Assembly: GCA_963509715.1 (NCBI GenBank)
Contig: CAUPCB010000020.1
Location: 1-27,561 of the forward strand
Length of the DNA stretch: 27,561 bases
Origin: JABCPE02 sp963509715
GTDB taxonomy: Bacteria; Bacteroidota; Bacteroidia; Flavobacteriales; Weeksellaceae
Direction of reading: 5' to 3'
Of the stretch, positions 1 through 7,702 are shown piece by piece. The translations under genes were made by a program, and so were the position numbers. The notes below the pieces were generated by a model. The model had not been told where the DNA came from, searched no databases, and saw only the letters and a program-made list of their open reading frames with translations. Within the stretch, counting starts at the first letter, position 1. The number at the start of each line of letters is the position of its first letter.

Positions 1-133
1 CCCCATAAGGGAGGCCGATATCAATAAATAAAAAATAAAAAAAAGAAAAAAAATTCTCTTCAATTCTAAGTTATTTTTTTTATAAAAAATAACAAAAAAC
101 GATATTTTTATTTGCTAATTTAAAAAATTGTAT

Positions 134-141
134 TACATTTG
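134..141 (+). promoter_or_regulatory. Bacteroidota sigma-A promoter for a small transcript
   Basis: The -7 box is TACATTTG (134-141) and the -33 box is TTTG (111-114), separated by 19 bp, which fits the Bacteroidota TTTG/TAnnTTTG consensus. Transcription would start near 146-149 and run only to the terminator at 201-228. No open reading frame of useful length lies in between. Confidence 0.65.
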
Positions 142-145
142 CAAT

Positions 146-230
146 ACAGAGAGTAGGTTAAGACCGCTCACTGTGCCACCCTTGAAATAGAGGGATTTTA
201 AAAAGACTACTTTTTGAAGTAGTCTTTTTT
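146..230 (+). ncRNA. Putative ~85-nt structured small RNA
   Basis: A full promoter lies just upstream and a strong intrinsic terminator just downstream, with no start codon followed by a usable frame. The predicted RNA has three stem-loops. First, ACAGAGAG near 145-152 pairs with CTCACTGT near 168-175, with one A-A mismatch. Second, a short CCCT/AGGG hairpin lies near 180-194. Third comes the terminator stem. I do not recognise the family. It could instead be a leader whose gene lies elsewhere, but the terminator argues for an independent transcript. Confidence 0.45.
201..228. terminator. Bidirectional intrinsic terminator
   Basis: A perfect 12-bp stem (201-212 with 217-228) has the 4-nt loop TTTG. 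The arms begin in A4 and end in T-runs, so it can act on both strands. It ends the small plus-strand transcript and the leftward packaging/MuF operon. Confidence 0.8.
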
Positions 231-684
231 ATTTATGATAAATTATTTTACCGTCTACAATAAGCAATATTTGCTTAAACTCATAATCCGTATGGCTGTT
301 AAACATTTTAAGCCCAAAAGATATTTTTTCTGCTGAAAATATTTCTTTATCAGGGAAATACAATATAGCAGTTTCAGCCCCTTTTTTATAAGAATGTTGA
401 AATGCTTTTTTTATTGTGTTTTTACCGCTTCCTAATATTGTGCTAATGTCACAAGGCGAATTATTCAAATAGCCATCTATATGTTTTTGTCCGTCTTTTA
501 CGACCTCTCCCACATCCGCTCTTTCTTTAGCTAATATTATTTTGTTTCCAGCTCCAAAAAGTATATCTCTTACCTCTTTTTCATAATGACCTCTATTTGG
601 GTCAAAACTATGTAGTCTATGAGTAGCTTTAAGCCCTCCGTTCCTTGGATTAAACGCAACATCTGTATAATCTTTATCTTTTAT
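229..684 (-). CDS. CdiA C-terminal-type tRNA nuclease toxin domain, -1 frame to the MuF gene
   Basis: The open frame from 684 to the stop at 229 encodes a domain with DVAFNPRNGGLKATH near its start, then a GHYEKEV segment, an IDGYLNNSP segment and a C-terminal ILYFPD segment. This matches the CdiA_C tRNase fold that is often attached to phage MuF and CDI proteins. There is no ATG, GTG or TTG before a GTG at 513, which would remove the N-terminal third of the domain. The preceding minor head gene stops at 681-683, exactly where this frame opens, one base out of phase. The simplest reading is the C-terminal toxin domain of a MuF fusion separated by a -1 frameshift or a sequencing indel in an A-rich stretch. 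No immunity gene is evident downstream. Confidence 0.7.
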   Translation of the reverse strand: MKDKDYTDVAFNPRNGGLKATHRLHSFDPNRGHYEKEVRDILFGAGNKIILAKERADVGEVVKDGQKHIDGYLNNSPCDISTILGSGKNTIKKAFQHSYKKGAETAILYFPDKEIFSAEKISFGLKMFNSHTDYEFKQILLIVDGKIIYHK

Positions 685-1751
685 TTATTTTCTAAATAAT
701 TGTCGTTCCCATTCCAATACTTTTCGTTCCGCTCCATAAACTCTGGCTTACGCTTCCAGTTCTGCATTTTATCCTCATTCTCCTTTATCCAGTCTTTATA
801 TTGCTTTGGCACATCAGCCACAAAATTCTCTGATGTTTCAGGCGGCAGGTTTTCTCCATTTTTAAGCTCATGGATAAATTCTGCATCCGTTTTCATAATG
901 GTTCTGCGGTGGCACATGCAGTTCACATGCCATTTGTCCCACTTGAAATCTTTGGGATATACGCCTTTCAATTCATCACACATATCATAAATTCTATGGC
1001 TTGGCGAAAGGTGTATTTCGACTCCTACAATGTCGTTATTCTGCTCTATTCGGAGTTGTTCGGATGTTCTGTATGCGGTATTGATTTCATTCCGTGCAAG
1101 TCTCATTGCATTTTTGTAAGCCGACCTATACACTCCCTGACCTACATAATAATAATTTGTATTGTTAAGCAAAACAGCATTGCCGTGTTTATCTCTTATC
1201 TTCTTGTATAAGGAATTAGGATTGTTAAGGTGTTTTCGTATTGCTCTTGCGAGAGTGTTGGCACTTTGTCCCTCTGTAAGGCTCAAATCTATGGCTAATT
1301 CCAGTTCTTCTTTGGCTTGTTTAGTAATATTCCAAACTCTATCAGAAAGCGTAAATCCGTTTGTTTTCCTTTGCTGAAAAGACAATAAAGCCCTTGCGTT
1401 TTGTGTGTTTGCTGCAACTTTTAGCAATTCTTTTTGGAATACTTCTTTTGGGATTTTGTTGGCTATTCTTTTCAGTGTTAAGGCTTTCAGATAATTGTAT
1501 TTTTCATTAGCAAAATTCCACTGCCTTGCTGAACCAGTAGAGATAATTCCCAAAAGGCTGTTTTCGTATTCGGATAATATTTGGGCTATCCTTTCTGTTA
1601 TTTTCGGATTCTTTTTAAACTGGAATAGTTCTTTTTTGAGTTTAGTTTTTACCACCACAGAAGCCGTTTGAGAGATAAGCTTTTGAAAGGCTTTCTCTAC
1701 ATCACGGATGTAATGCTCCGTAGCAATACGGTGCAGGTTATCATGGTTCAA
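681..1751 (-). CDS. Phage minor head protein, MuF/SPP1 gp7 family
   Basis: The 356-aa protein is largely helical and has the C-terminal HVNCMC motif followed by RR, corresponding to the HxNCxC signature of Mu F-like head morphogenesis proteins. It lies directly downstream of portal, the normal place for this family, whose members sit at the portal vertex and may be injected with DNA. The tail of the protein (KYWNGND, then the stop) is the linker region where MuF fusions carry toxin domains, and such a domain follows out of frame. It probably has its own promoter: TATATTTG on the minus strand at 1784-1791. The ATG at 1751 follows an A/T-rich leader. Confidence 0.85.
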   Translation of the reverse strand: MNHDNLHRIATEHYIRDVEKAFQKLISQTASVVVKTKLKKELFQFKKNPKITERIAQILSEYENSLLGIISTGSARQWNFANEKYNYLKALTLKRIANKIPKEVFQKELLKVAANTQNARALLSFQQRKTNGFTLSDRVWNITKQAKEELELAIDLSLTEGQSANTLARAIRKHLNNPNSLYKKIRDKHGNAVLLNNTNYYYVGQGVYRSAYKNAMRLARNEINTAYRTSEQLRIEQNNDIVGVEIHLSPSHRIYDMCDELKGVYPKDFKWDKWHVNCMCHRRTIMKTDAEFIHELKNGENLPPETSENFVADVPKQYKDWIKENEDKMQNWKRKPEFMERNEKYWNGNDNYLENK

Positions 1752-1783
1752 ATCAAATTAGTTTTCAAGTTATTAGTTAAACA

Positions 1784-1791
1784 CAAATATA
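1784..1791 (-). promoter_or_regulatory. Likely promoter restarting transcription before MuF
   Basis: The minus strand reads TATATTTG, a perfect TAnnTTTG -7 box, about 33 nt upstream of the MuF start and immediately after the terminator at 1798-1819. The -33 element is not convincing. Confidence 0.45.
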
Positions 1792-1797
1792 CGAAAA

Positions 1798-1819
1798 AAC
1801 CCTACCAAAAGGCAGGGTT
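1798..1819 (-). terminator. Intrinsic terminator of the secreted-protein moron
   Basis: On the minus strand the arms AACCCTGCC and GGTAGGGTT enclose a TTTT loop, with one internal mismatch, and are followed by a T-run. It lies just after the stop of the 183-aa gene. Confidence 0.75.
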
Positions 1820-1840
1820 GCATAAAGTTATTTTAATCTA

Positions 1841-2392
1841 TCATTTTTGTTTCAAAGTATAAATAAATTTGTTTTTTATTACCATAAAACTATATGTGTA
1901 GTTGTCATCCTCATAGACTGCAGAATAAGTTAAATCTTGTAGATTTTGACTATAAGCACCTCTTAATTCAGTCAAAAGTTCTTCTAAAGTATCAAATGTT
2001 TTTCCTGTCTCAAAATCCCCATCTGTTGTTAATCCAAATTTTGCAGAAACATAGTTTTGCTTTTTATCATAATATGAAACTACATCTACCCAAGAATTAC
2101 TTGAAGAATTATCTTTATCAGACCTTTTAAATACATCTACCTTTCCTATCAAAGAATTATCTTTATCTGACTCCATAAATCCAACTCCGTAATTTGAATT
2201 TATAAAATAAGCCTTGGTTGTTATACCTAATTCTTGTTTATTTATGAATGGCTTTCTGTTCCCTAAATGTTTCCCTGTGTATTTAATATCGCTTCCTATC
2301 ATCGCAAAATATTTTTCAACATCTTTCCCTGTTTGAGCAAAAAGTATTTGGGATAAAAACACCACAAAAAACAAACATACATTTCTTTTCAT
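1841..2392 (-). CDS. Small secreted protein of unknown function (moron)
   Basis: The 183-aa protein begins with a clear Sec signal peptide: MKRN, a hydrophobic core rich in F/V/L, and cleavage around FAQT near residue 20. The mature part is hydrophilic and rich in Asp, Lys and Tyr, without a motif I recognise. A periplasmic or surface protein makes no sense in head assembly. It interrupts the portal-MuF order and has its own terminator, so it is best read as an independently expressed lysogenic-conversion gene. Its promoter is unclear; a near-match TATTTTAG lies upstream on the minus strand. Confidence 0.75.
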   Translation of the reverse strand: MKRNVCLFFVVFLSQILFAQTGKDVEKYFAMIGSDIKYTGKHLGNRKPFINKQELGITTKAYFINSNYGVGFMESDKDNSLIGKVDVFKRSDKDNSSSNSWVDVVSYYDKKQNYVSAKFGLTTDGDFETGKTFDTLEELLTELRGAYSQNLQDLTYSAVYEDDNYTYSFMVIKNKFIYTLKQK

Positions 2393-2446
2393 TGTCTTAT
2401 AATTTTATCGTGCTAAAATACAAAAACAATTTAAAAGTCTGTTATC

Positions 2447-3799
2447 TTATAAAAATTGCTTTTCGTTTTGTTTTTCTGTGGCTTGGAGTTGTTCGTCTTC
2501 TATTTCTTGCATCATCATTTCAGGATTTTTAACGCCTGCTCGCTCCATTGTATGTTTTTGAGAGTAGATAGGTTTATTGCCGTTTGCCTCCATCAAGAAA
2601 CGGATAAATTCCGCCTCGTTATTGATAACAAAAGGAGTGATTACTGGCTCTACATCCAAATCTTCCTTTGCAAGGCTTACATTCATCATTTGAAGGTAAG
2701 ATTTTATAATACTTGCTCTTCTTTGGAACGCTGGAATATAGATTGCCATTTTCTCCATTACTTTAAGATGAGCGGATAAGAATAAGAACTCGGCTGAACT
2801 TCCTGCCAGCATATTACCCAATCCCTGCATTTTATCAAATGAAATATTAGGTGTTGCTGTAAAGTCGTGGACATCCCTTTCTAATCTATCTGTTTCTTTT
2901 GCAAGGCTTTCGTTTGCGTTAGATGGCGTTACAAAATCAGCATCGGCATCTTCCCCTAATTGGAGAACTCTGCCTGATTTATCTTTACTCATCTGCCCCT
3001 CTACCTTACCTCTTAATTTTAGGATAGGAAAAGCAAAGCGGTCGTTACTTTCTGCTGCATAAGAATAGATTTGCTCTAATCTTTCTATTGCTGTCTGAAC
3101 ATCTGCCCACTCTACGGCATCCTGCTTATAGAATACCACAGGGATTTTCCCTATCGGATTATTTTTCCTCTCTATCTCTACCCATTCATTTTTATATTCA
3201 AACCTTATGATTTCATCCTTGGTATAGACCTCAAAATATTTGATTTCATCTTTGGTAAATTCCCTGCTGAAACTTACTAAATCATCATTGTCATCAAATA
3301 CAGGATAGAGTTTGTTTTTATCAGGAGTTAAGACCTTTGCTTTAAGTCTAAAATTAGAATTAAATCCGTAATAGTCGTTAGGTTCTGTGATAGGATACCA
3401 AAGCTCTGCACATTCTGTAAATCTGCCCACAGCGGTAACGATTTCCTTATCCATGAACTTCATTTTGTTTTTATCCAAAACCTTTATAAAGGCATCATAT
3501 AGATTAGTATCCTGCGTGTTGTTAGTGTATTTTACAGGTTCTCCACATAGAAAGGTGGTTGCAATGCTTACTATTTTCTTTTGATAAGGAAGCCCAATTC
3601 TATTAAGTGGAATAGTAGTTGTTTCGATTTTTTTATCTCCGTTTTCATCAATATAATCAGAGGTTACCTCTCTATCAGGATAGCGGTATTTATTCTTGAA
3701 AATCTCATGTTCTGTTACGATATATTCCTTATTGAATTTCTCAATATTTGGTAAGGTTCTATTGTTTTTATACTTCTCAATTTCCTGAATAGTGTTCAT
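2447..3799 (-). CDS. Phage portal protein
   Basis: The 450-aa protein has the length and composition of SPP1 gp6-like portals: an acidic, aromatic-rich N-terminal half, IPVVFY at the clip region, and a C-terminal helical stem/crown part with an NISFDKMQG segment. It would form the dodecameric ring through which DNA enters the head. The position between terminase large subunit and MuF agrees with this. It overlaps nothing and has a leader with a likely promoter at 3814-3821. Confidence 0.85.
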   Translation of the reverse strand: MNTIQEIEKYKNNRTLPNIEKFNKEYIVTEHEIFKNKYRYPDREVTSDYIDENGDKKIETTTIPLNRIGLPYQKKIVSIATTFLCGEPVKYTNNTQDTNLYDAFIKVLDKNKMKFMDKEIVTAVGRFTECAELWYPITEPNDYYGFNSNFRLKAKVLTPDKNKLYPVFDDNDDLVSFSREFTKDEIKYFEVYTKDEIIRFEYKNEWVEIERKNNPIGKIPVVFYKQDAVEWADVQTAIERLEQIYSYAAESNDRFAFPILKLRGKVEGQMSKDKSGRVLQLGEDADADFVTPSNANESLAKETDRLERDVHDFTATPNISFDKMQGLGNMLAGSSAEFLFLSAHLKVMEKMAIYIPAFQRRASIIKSYLQMMNVSLAKEDLDVEPVITPFVINNEAEFIRFLMEANGNKPIYSQKHTMERAGVKNPEMMMQEIEDEQLQATEKQNEKQFL

Positions 3800-3813
3800 G
3801 GTTTTGTTTTTAG

Positions 3814-3821
3814 CAAATATA
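3814..3821 (-). promoter_or_regulatory. Possible promoter before the portal gene
   Basis: The minus strand reads TATATTTG, a perfect -7 box, 15 nt upstream of the portal start. No good -33 TTG lies at the normal distance, so it may be weak or factor-dependent. It sits in the only sizeable gap between TerL and portal. Confidence 0.35.
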
Positions 3822-3872
3822 TGAAAAATAAATGATTACATATTTTCATTTAAAGTAAAAGTTTAATTATAT

Positions 3873-5312
3873 TTATAAGAATGATGCAAGACTATTTAGA
3901 TTGTTCCTTACAGGTTTTTTAAAATCAAAATAACAGCGCATTAGTATCATATCCCTATAATCAGGAGAATGACCTAAATTCTGTTTTATACTCTCTTTCC
4001 CTAAAAGCGTAACGACATCAGTGTCAGGAATCCGCTCTATTGTATCCAATTCTTCTTTTATGTATTCTTTCTGCTGTTCAGATAGTTCAGCGGAGATATA
4101 CATTTTGTTCTCATTGATGATTTTTTCAGCCAAATAAACTAGCATTTGAGTTTGCAAGTTTCTGTATTTGGGAGTGTCTTTTCTTCCCTCGCTGACTTCT
4201 TCATCAAAAGGTCGTGCGTTATTCACAAATCCTACCACCCCTAAATTGTCTACTACTCCACCACCTACACCATCAGCATCCACAATACAATTAGATTTAG
4301 GAATGTTATATCTGCTTTGTAGTGTTTGTATACAGGATTGTATTTCTGTGGTTTTGCTTATTTCAAATTCATAAACTTCTATCAGTTCCCAATCTTCCCA
4401 AACACCAATAACAGCCTTATCAGAACCAAACCTTGCTACATCGGCAGTGATATATTTCTCTTTTCCTTTTTCCATGTGAGAATTAGTAAAGACTTCTAAA
4501 ATCCTATCATAAACACAAAGTTTATATGGATTATCATCATACTCCCAATTACCTTTCAAAAGCCTTTCTTTCTTCGCTTTGTCTGATGTGCTTTCCAGCT
4601 GTTCTATATAATCCTGACCGATAAACGGATTTTCTTGCACGAAAGCCTGCAAAAAGGTTTGTTTTTCTGTGAGTTTTCCCTCCAAAGATGGTTTGTAAAA
4701 ATAAGAATACATCCAGTTCTTTTTAGGGTTGCAGGTAATGAAGATTTTAGGCGTCAAGTTATACTCATCATTAAGATGCCTCCCTACCCTTGTTTTTAAA
4801 ACATCAAACGCACCAAAATTAACCTCTCCTCCTTCTTCTATCCAGCCCCCTGTATATTCTACCGAACCATATCGCTCATATAGAGGGTCTCTCGGAAGAT
4901 ATCGTAAATCCAACATATCTATTTGAGAGCCATTTTTAAAGCGAATAAAGTTATCCTGTCCGTTGTAGGCAAACTCTGATTTAGGGATGCCGTAAGCATC
5001 GCAAACCTTATAAAGAGTAATAAGGGTAGACATACGAAGTCGCTTTAATTCTTCCCTGCCTATAAACCATTTTGTCTTTGGAAATGCCAAGCACTGAAAC
5101 ACCAACCACGAAGCACCAAGCCAGCTCTTCCCTCCTCCTGCTGCACCACCATAAAGAAACTCACGAGTAATATTGTTCGTAAGGATTTTTAAAGCCTGTT
5201 CTTGCTTTTCGTTTTTCTTTCCCTCACGAATTGTTATAAAGTCAAAAATCCCACGAGTATAAGCGTGGGTTTTCAAACCTAATGGGTCAATATTACTCAG
5301 AATGTTCTGCAT
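3873..5312 (-). CDS. terL: Terminase large subunit
   Basis: The 479-aa packaging motor has a Walker A loop GGAAGGGKS (about 55-63), Walker B region GGWIEEGGE (about 155-163), and a TCNP coupling motif (about 193-196). A C-terminal RNase H-like nuclease follows, with acidic residues in ITADVARFGSD (about 288-298) and VDADGVGGG (about 344-352). It pumps DNA into the procapsid with ATP and cuts the concatemer. The start overlaps the end of the small subunit gene by 20 nt, indicating coupled translation. Confidence 0.95.
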   Translation of the reverse strand: MQNILSNIDPLGLKTHAYTRGIFDFITIREGKKNEKQEQALKILTNNITREFLYGGAAGGGKSWLGASWLVFQCLAFPKTKWFIGREELKRLRMSTLITLYKVCDAYGIPKSEFAYNGQDNFIRFKNGSQIDMLDLRYLPRDPLYERYGSVEYTGGWIEEGGEVNFGAFDVLKTRVGRHLNDEYNLTPKIFITCNPKKNWMYSYFYKPSLEGKLTEKQTFLQAFVQENPFIGQDYIEQLESTSDKAKKERLLKGNWEYDDNPYKLCVYDRILEVFTNSHMEKGKEKYITADVARFGSDKAVIGVWEDWELIEVYEFEISKTTEIQSCIQTLQSRYNIPKSNCIVDADGVGGGVVDNLGVVGFVNNARPFDEEVSEGRKDTPKYRNLQTQMLVYLAEKIINENKMYISAELSEQQKEYIKEELDTIERIPDTDVVTLLGKESIKQNLGHSPDYRDMILMRCYFDFKKPVRNNLNSLASFL

Positions 5313-5814
5313 CCGTTAGCCCTTTTTCTGCATTTATCAATTCTTTTATTGCTTCATCAGAAAGTTTGGAATAATCAAAACGATTTTTGTTTTCTACTTC
5401 CATTTCCACCTCTCTCTTGTCTCGCCACATCTGTGGATTTCTGTTTTTAAGCCAAAATATCTGTGCCGAAGTCTCTGGCGGATAGTAGTCTTCTACTTCT
5501 ATTACTTCTACTTTTTCCTTTGAACTTTCTCCATTTATCGTTTCTCTGACCTTAATCGGCACTTGTCTTTTCTCCCTGTATCCTACTGCTTTTTTATACA
5601 GCATTGATGCTACATTAGAGTCAGCATCCTCTTTTCCTCTTTTTAGGGACTCTAAAAACTCTGGGTATTCATTCTTCCAATTATTCAAAGTCGCTTCTGA
5701 AATCTCAAACAAGTTTGCTATTTGAGTATCCGTAAGCCCTGCCAAGCAGTATTTAAAAACCTGCGGAACATGGTATTCTTTATTGTATTTTGTTGGTCTT
5801 CCCATATTACTCAT
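5293..5814 (-). CDS. terS: Terminase small subunit
   Basis: The 173-aa protein has an N-terminal helix-turn-helix (GLTDTQIANLFEISEATLNNW, about 26-46), a helical middle that likely oligomerises, and an acidic, Lys-rich tail. It should recognise the pac/cos site and load TerL. It follows the ParB-like gene with an 8-nt overlap and overlaps TerL by 20 nt. The packaging site is usually in or near this gene, but I cannot point to it. Confidence 0.85.
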   Translation of the reverse strand: MSNMGRPTKYNKEYHVPQVFKYCLAGLTDTQIANLFEISEATLNNWKNEYPEFLESLKRGKEDADSNVASMLYKKAVGYREKRQVPIKVRETINGESSKEKVEVIEVEDYYPPETSAQIFWLKNRNPQMWRDKREVEMEVENKNRFDYSKLSDEAIKELINAEKGLTDAEHSE

Positions 5815-6550
5815 TGTCTATCAATTCTGCGAGTTCTTCGCCTTTTACAAATTTAGTATCTCCGTTTAAATGAAATCTTTCTAAAAAGAATACTTTATTT
5901 TCATAGCTGTCAAAAGAAACCATGAAATATGGGTCTCCTTCATGCACTGCGCCTTCTTTTACCTTTTCTTTAATCTCTTTGATTTTTGCTTTCTTTTCTT
6001 CATCGGAAGGTTCGTTGTCGCTCTCTGTCTGCTCTTCCTCTCTTGCTGCCTCTTTCTTCTCTGCCTGTGGTTCAAATGTCGGAATGTCTATTTTAATATC
6101 TATTGGGATTTCTACTTCCACGAATGACAAATCTACTTCATCCAGTCCAGCAAGATTTACATCAATATCAGGAATCATTAAAGCTAATTTAGCGTAGTCC
6201 ATTTCTCCCTGAACAGATTTAGAGTTAAAGAAGATATTTAATTCCTTTTCTGTTTTTAAATCCACATTGACAACTTCCACTTTTATTTCATAGTCGTTCT
6301 CTTTTGTTTTGGGATTGTATTTATTAACTTCATCTGCTATGGATAGTTTTTGGTGTCCTGAAACGAGGTTTTTGGTTTGTTCGTTCCATACCATGCCTCC
6401 TATAATTCCGTTTTTCTTTATGTTGGCTTTGAGTTGTTTTCTTGCCTCTTCGGATATTTTACGAGGGTTGTAGTCAGCAGGAGTTATTTCACTTCTCCAA
6501 ACTATTTTGGTTTCACTTTGTTTTATTTTGTTCTGCATAGTCGTATTCAA
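5807..6550 (-). CDS. ParB/Srx-fold nuclease-domain protein, IbrB-like
   Basis: The 247-aa protein has an N-terminal ParB-like domain: ITPADYNPRK (about 22-31), a central KKNGIIGG segment, and SGHQKL (about 64-69) where ParB proteins have their phosphate/CTP-binding box. A highly acidic, Lys/Glu-rich linker (about 165-200) leads to a small C-terminal domain. Its first 38 nt overlap the preceding PAPS-reductase-like gene. ParB-like and PAPS-reductase-like pairs are known as IbrB/IbrA and are common next to phage terminases. The biochemical role is not established; nucleic-acid modification or gene control is possible. Confidence 0.75.
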   Translation of the reverse strand: MNTTMQNKIKQSETKIVWRSEITPADYNPRKISEEARKQLKANIKKNGIIGGMVWNEQTKNLVSGHQKLSIADEVNKYNPKTKENDYEIKVEVVNVDLKTEKELNIFFNSKSVQGEMDYAKLALMIPDIDVNLAGLDEVDLSFVEVEIPIDIKIDIPTFEPQAEKKEAAREEEQTESDNEPSDEEKKAKIKEIKEKVKEGAVHEGDPYFMVSFDSYENKVFFLERFHLNGDTKFVKGEELAELIDNE

Positions 6551-7214
6551 ATAGTATTCTTTCTACATCAGGATATTCTGCGATAACCTTTTTAAGGTCG
6601 TTCGGTTCATTTTGTCTGCACCAAAGGAGAAAAGATAAATCCATTATATCAGTCCCTTGGCTTCTGGTGTTTCCTGTGTTGCCGTATTTTAGTGGCTCTA
6701 TAAGGCGTTTTTTCTTGATGAAATTTAATACATCTTTATTTTTCCATTTGGAGAGAGGATACACCTTTTTTGTCTTCTCGTTGGTTATCTCGTTCTCGTA
6801 GCCTCTTAACATTAAGCGCCTGTTGAGACTATCAGACTGCTTGAATCCATATACCGCCCATTCTATACCTGTTTGTTCTATGATTTTATCAGTGATTTTT
6901 GACAAATTATATTCAGCGTATGGTATCTGTTCTGTGTCTGCGATACCCATTTTTTTGTAATTATAATAGGCGTAATGCGGTGTTTGTATGAATTTAGCGT
7001 TTTTATATCTATTTTCAGCCCATCTTATGTATTTGCTAATATGGTTCAAGTCTTTAACCATGTACATATAAACGCAAATTACCTCTTTAAAATGAGGGCT
7101 TAATAACTCAAGTAGAGCGATGCTGTCTTTACCTGCGCCTGAATGAAAGAGCAAAACCCTTTCTGTTTTTTCAGAAAGAGTTTTGATGCTTTTCAAAGTA
7201 GAATTTAACAACAT
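6513..7214 (-). CDS. PAPS-reductase-family PP-loop protein, IbrA-like
   Basis: The 233-aa protein carries the PP-loop pyrophosphatase motif HSGAGKDS (about 24-31), which binds and adenylates substrates in the PAPS reductase/DndC superfamily. A later RSQGTDIMDL segment and one Cys follow. It lacks the Cys-rich iron-sulphur cluster set expected for a DndC sulfurtransferase, so DNA phosphorothioation is not supported by sequence alone. It is coupled to the ParB-like gene by a 38-nt overlap and to the upstream 38-aa gene by a TAATG overlap. Confidence 0.8.
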   Translation of the reverse strand: MLLNSTLKSIKTLSEKTERVLLFHSGAGKDSIALLELLSPHFKEVICVYMYMVKDLNHISKYIRWAENRYKNAKFIQTPHYAYYNYKKMGIADTEQIPYAEYNLSKITDKIIEQTGIEWAVYGFKQSDSLNRRLMLRGYENEITNEKTKKVYPLSKWKNKDVLNFIKKKRLIEPLKYGNTGNTRSQGTDIMDLSFLLWCRQNEPNDLKKVIAEYPDVERILFEYDYAEQNKTK

Positions 7215-7330
7215 TACGAAGCATTTGTTCTAAATGAAAAACTTGACCCCTTTACTTTCGCCCCGTTAGGGTAAGAATAGGTTGTCGCCTTCTTTGAAGA
7301 GCCACCGCCTTTTTTTGCTGGTTCTGCCAT
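7214..7330 (-). CDS. Small basic 38-aa phage protein
   Basis: An ATG at 7330 opens a 38-codon frame: MAEPAKKGGGSSKKATTYSY, then PNGAKVKGS and an FSFRTNAS end. It is Lys/Gly/Ser rich at the N-terminus, with a short beta-like YPNGAKVKG part. Its TAA overlaps the ATG of the PP-loop gene (TAATG), a strong sign of translational coupling and of a real gene. Function unknown. Confidence 0.65.
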   Translation of the reverse strand: MAEPAKKGGGSSKKATTYSYPNGAKVKGSSFSFRTNAS

Positions 7331-7369
7331 ATTATTTAAATTTAATTGGTTATTAGTTTTTTTTAATGG

Positions 7370-7702
7370 TTAGATATTTATTTTTTCAATGATTTTGCCT
7401 AAATAAATAGTAAATACTGACTCATCAGGTATTATTTTGCCGTTAATATCAAATTCACCGCTCAACTCTATATCTTTAACCTCTACTACGATTTGCGGTG
7501 CGTTCTTTGCGTAACCTCTTTGAAATTTCAGTGTTTCATATTTTTGTAAGCCTACTATTTCGCCTTTTTCATCTACCACGCAAAACCTATCAATCCAAAA
7601 TGGCTTAAATTCTCTGTATTCTTCGGTCTTACGCCCTGATAATATTTCATCAAACCAATGGTAGGTTAAAATCAGCGTTGATGCTCTTTTTTTTGCTTTC
7701 AT
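7370..7702 (-). CDS. ASCH-domain protein
   Basis: The 110-aa protein matches a compact ASCH (PUA-like beta-barrel) domain: TLILTYHWFDEILSGRKTEE near the start gives the conserved G-x-K-x-x-E-x-R pattern (GRKTEEYRE), followed by VVEVKDIEL in the barrel. ASCH proteins bind RNA or modified nucleosides, and some small ones hydrolyse N4-acetylcytidine. In phages the role is mostly unknown. The start overlaps the NinG stop by 4 nt (ATGA). Confidence 0.75.
   Translation of the reverse strand: MKAKKRASTLILTYHWFDEILSGRKTEEYREFKPFWIDRFCVVDEKGEIVGLQKYETLKFQRGYAKNAPQIVVEVKDIELSGEFDINGKIIPDESVFTIYLGKIIEKINI

Noticed and set aside
700..1377. Plus-strand frames opposite the MuF gene
   Set aside because: They lie antisense to a well-supported head protein, with compositions rich in Ser, Phe and Cys and no promoter or domain.
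6513..7214. DndC-type DNA phosphorothioation enzyme
   Set aside because: The PP-loop is present, but the iron-sulphur Cys set and DndA/B/D/E partners are not, so only the superfamily is claimed.
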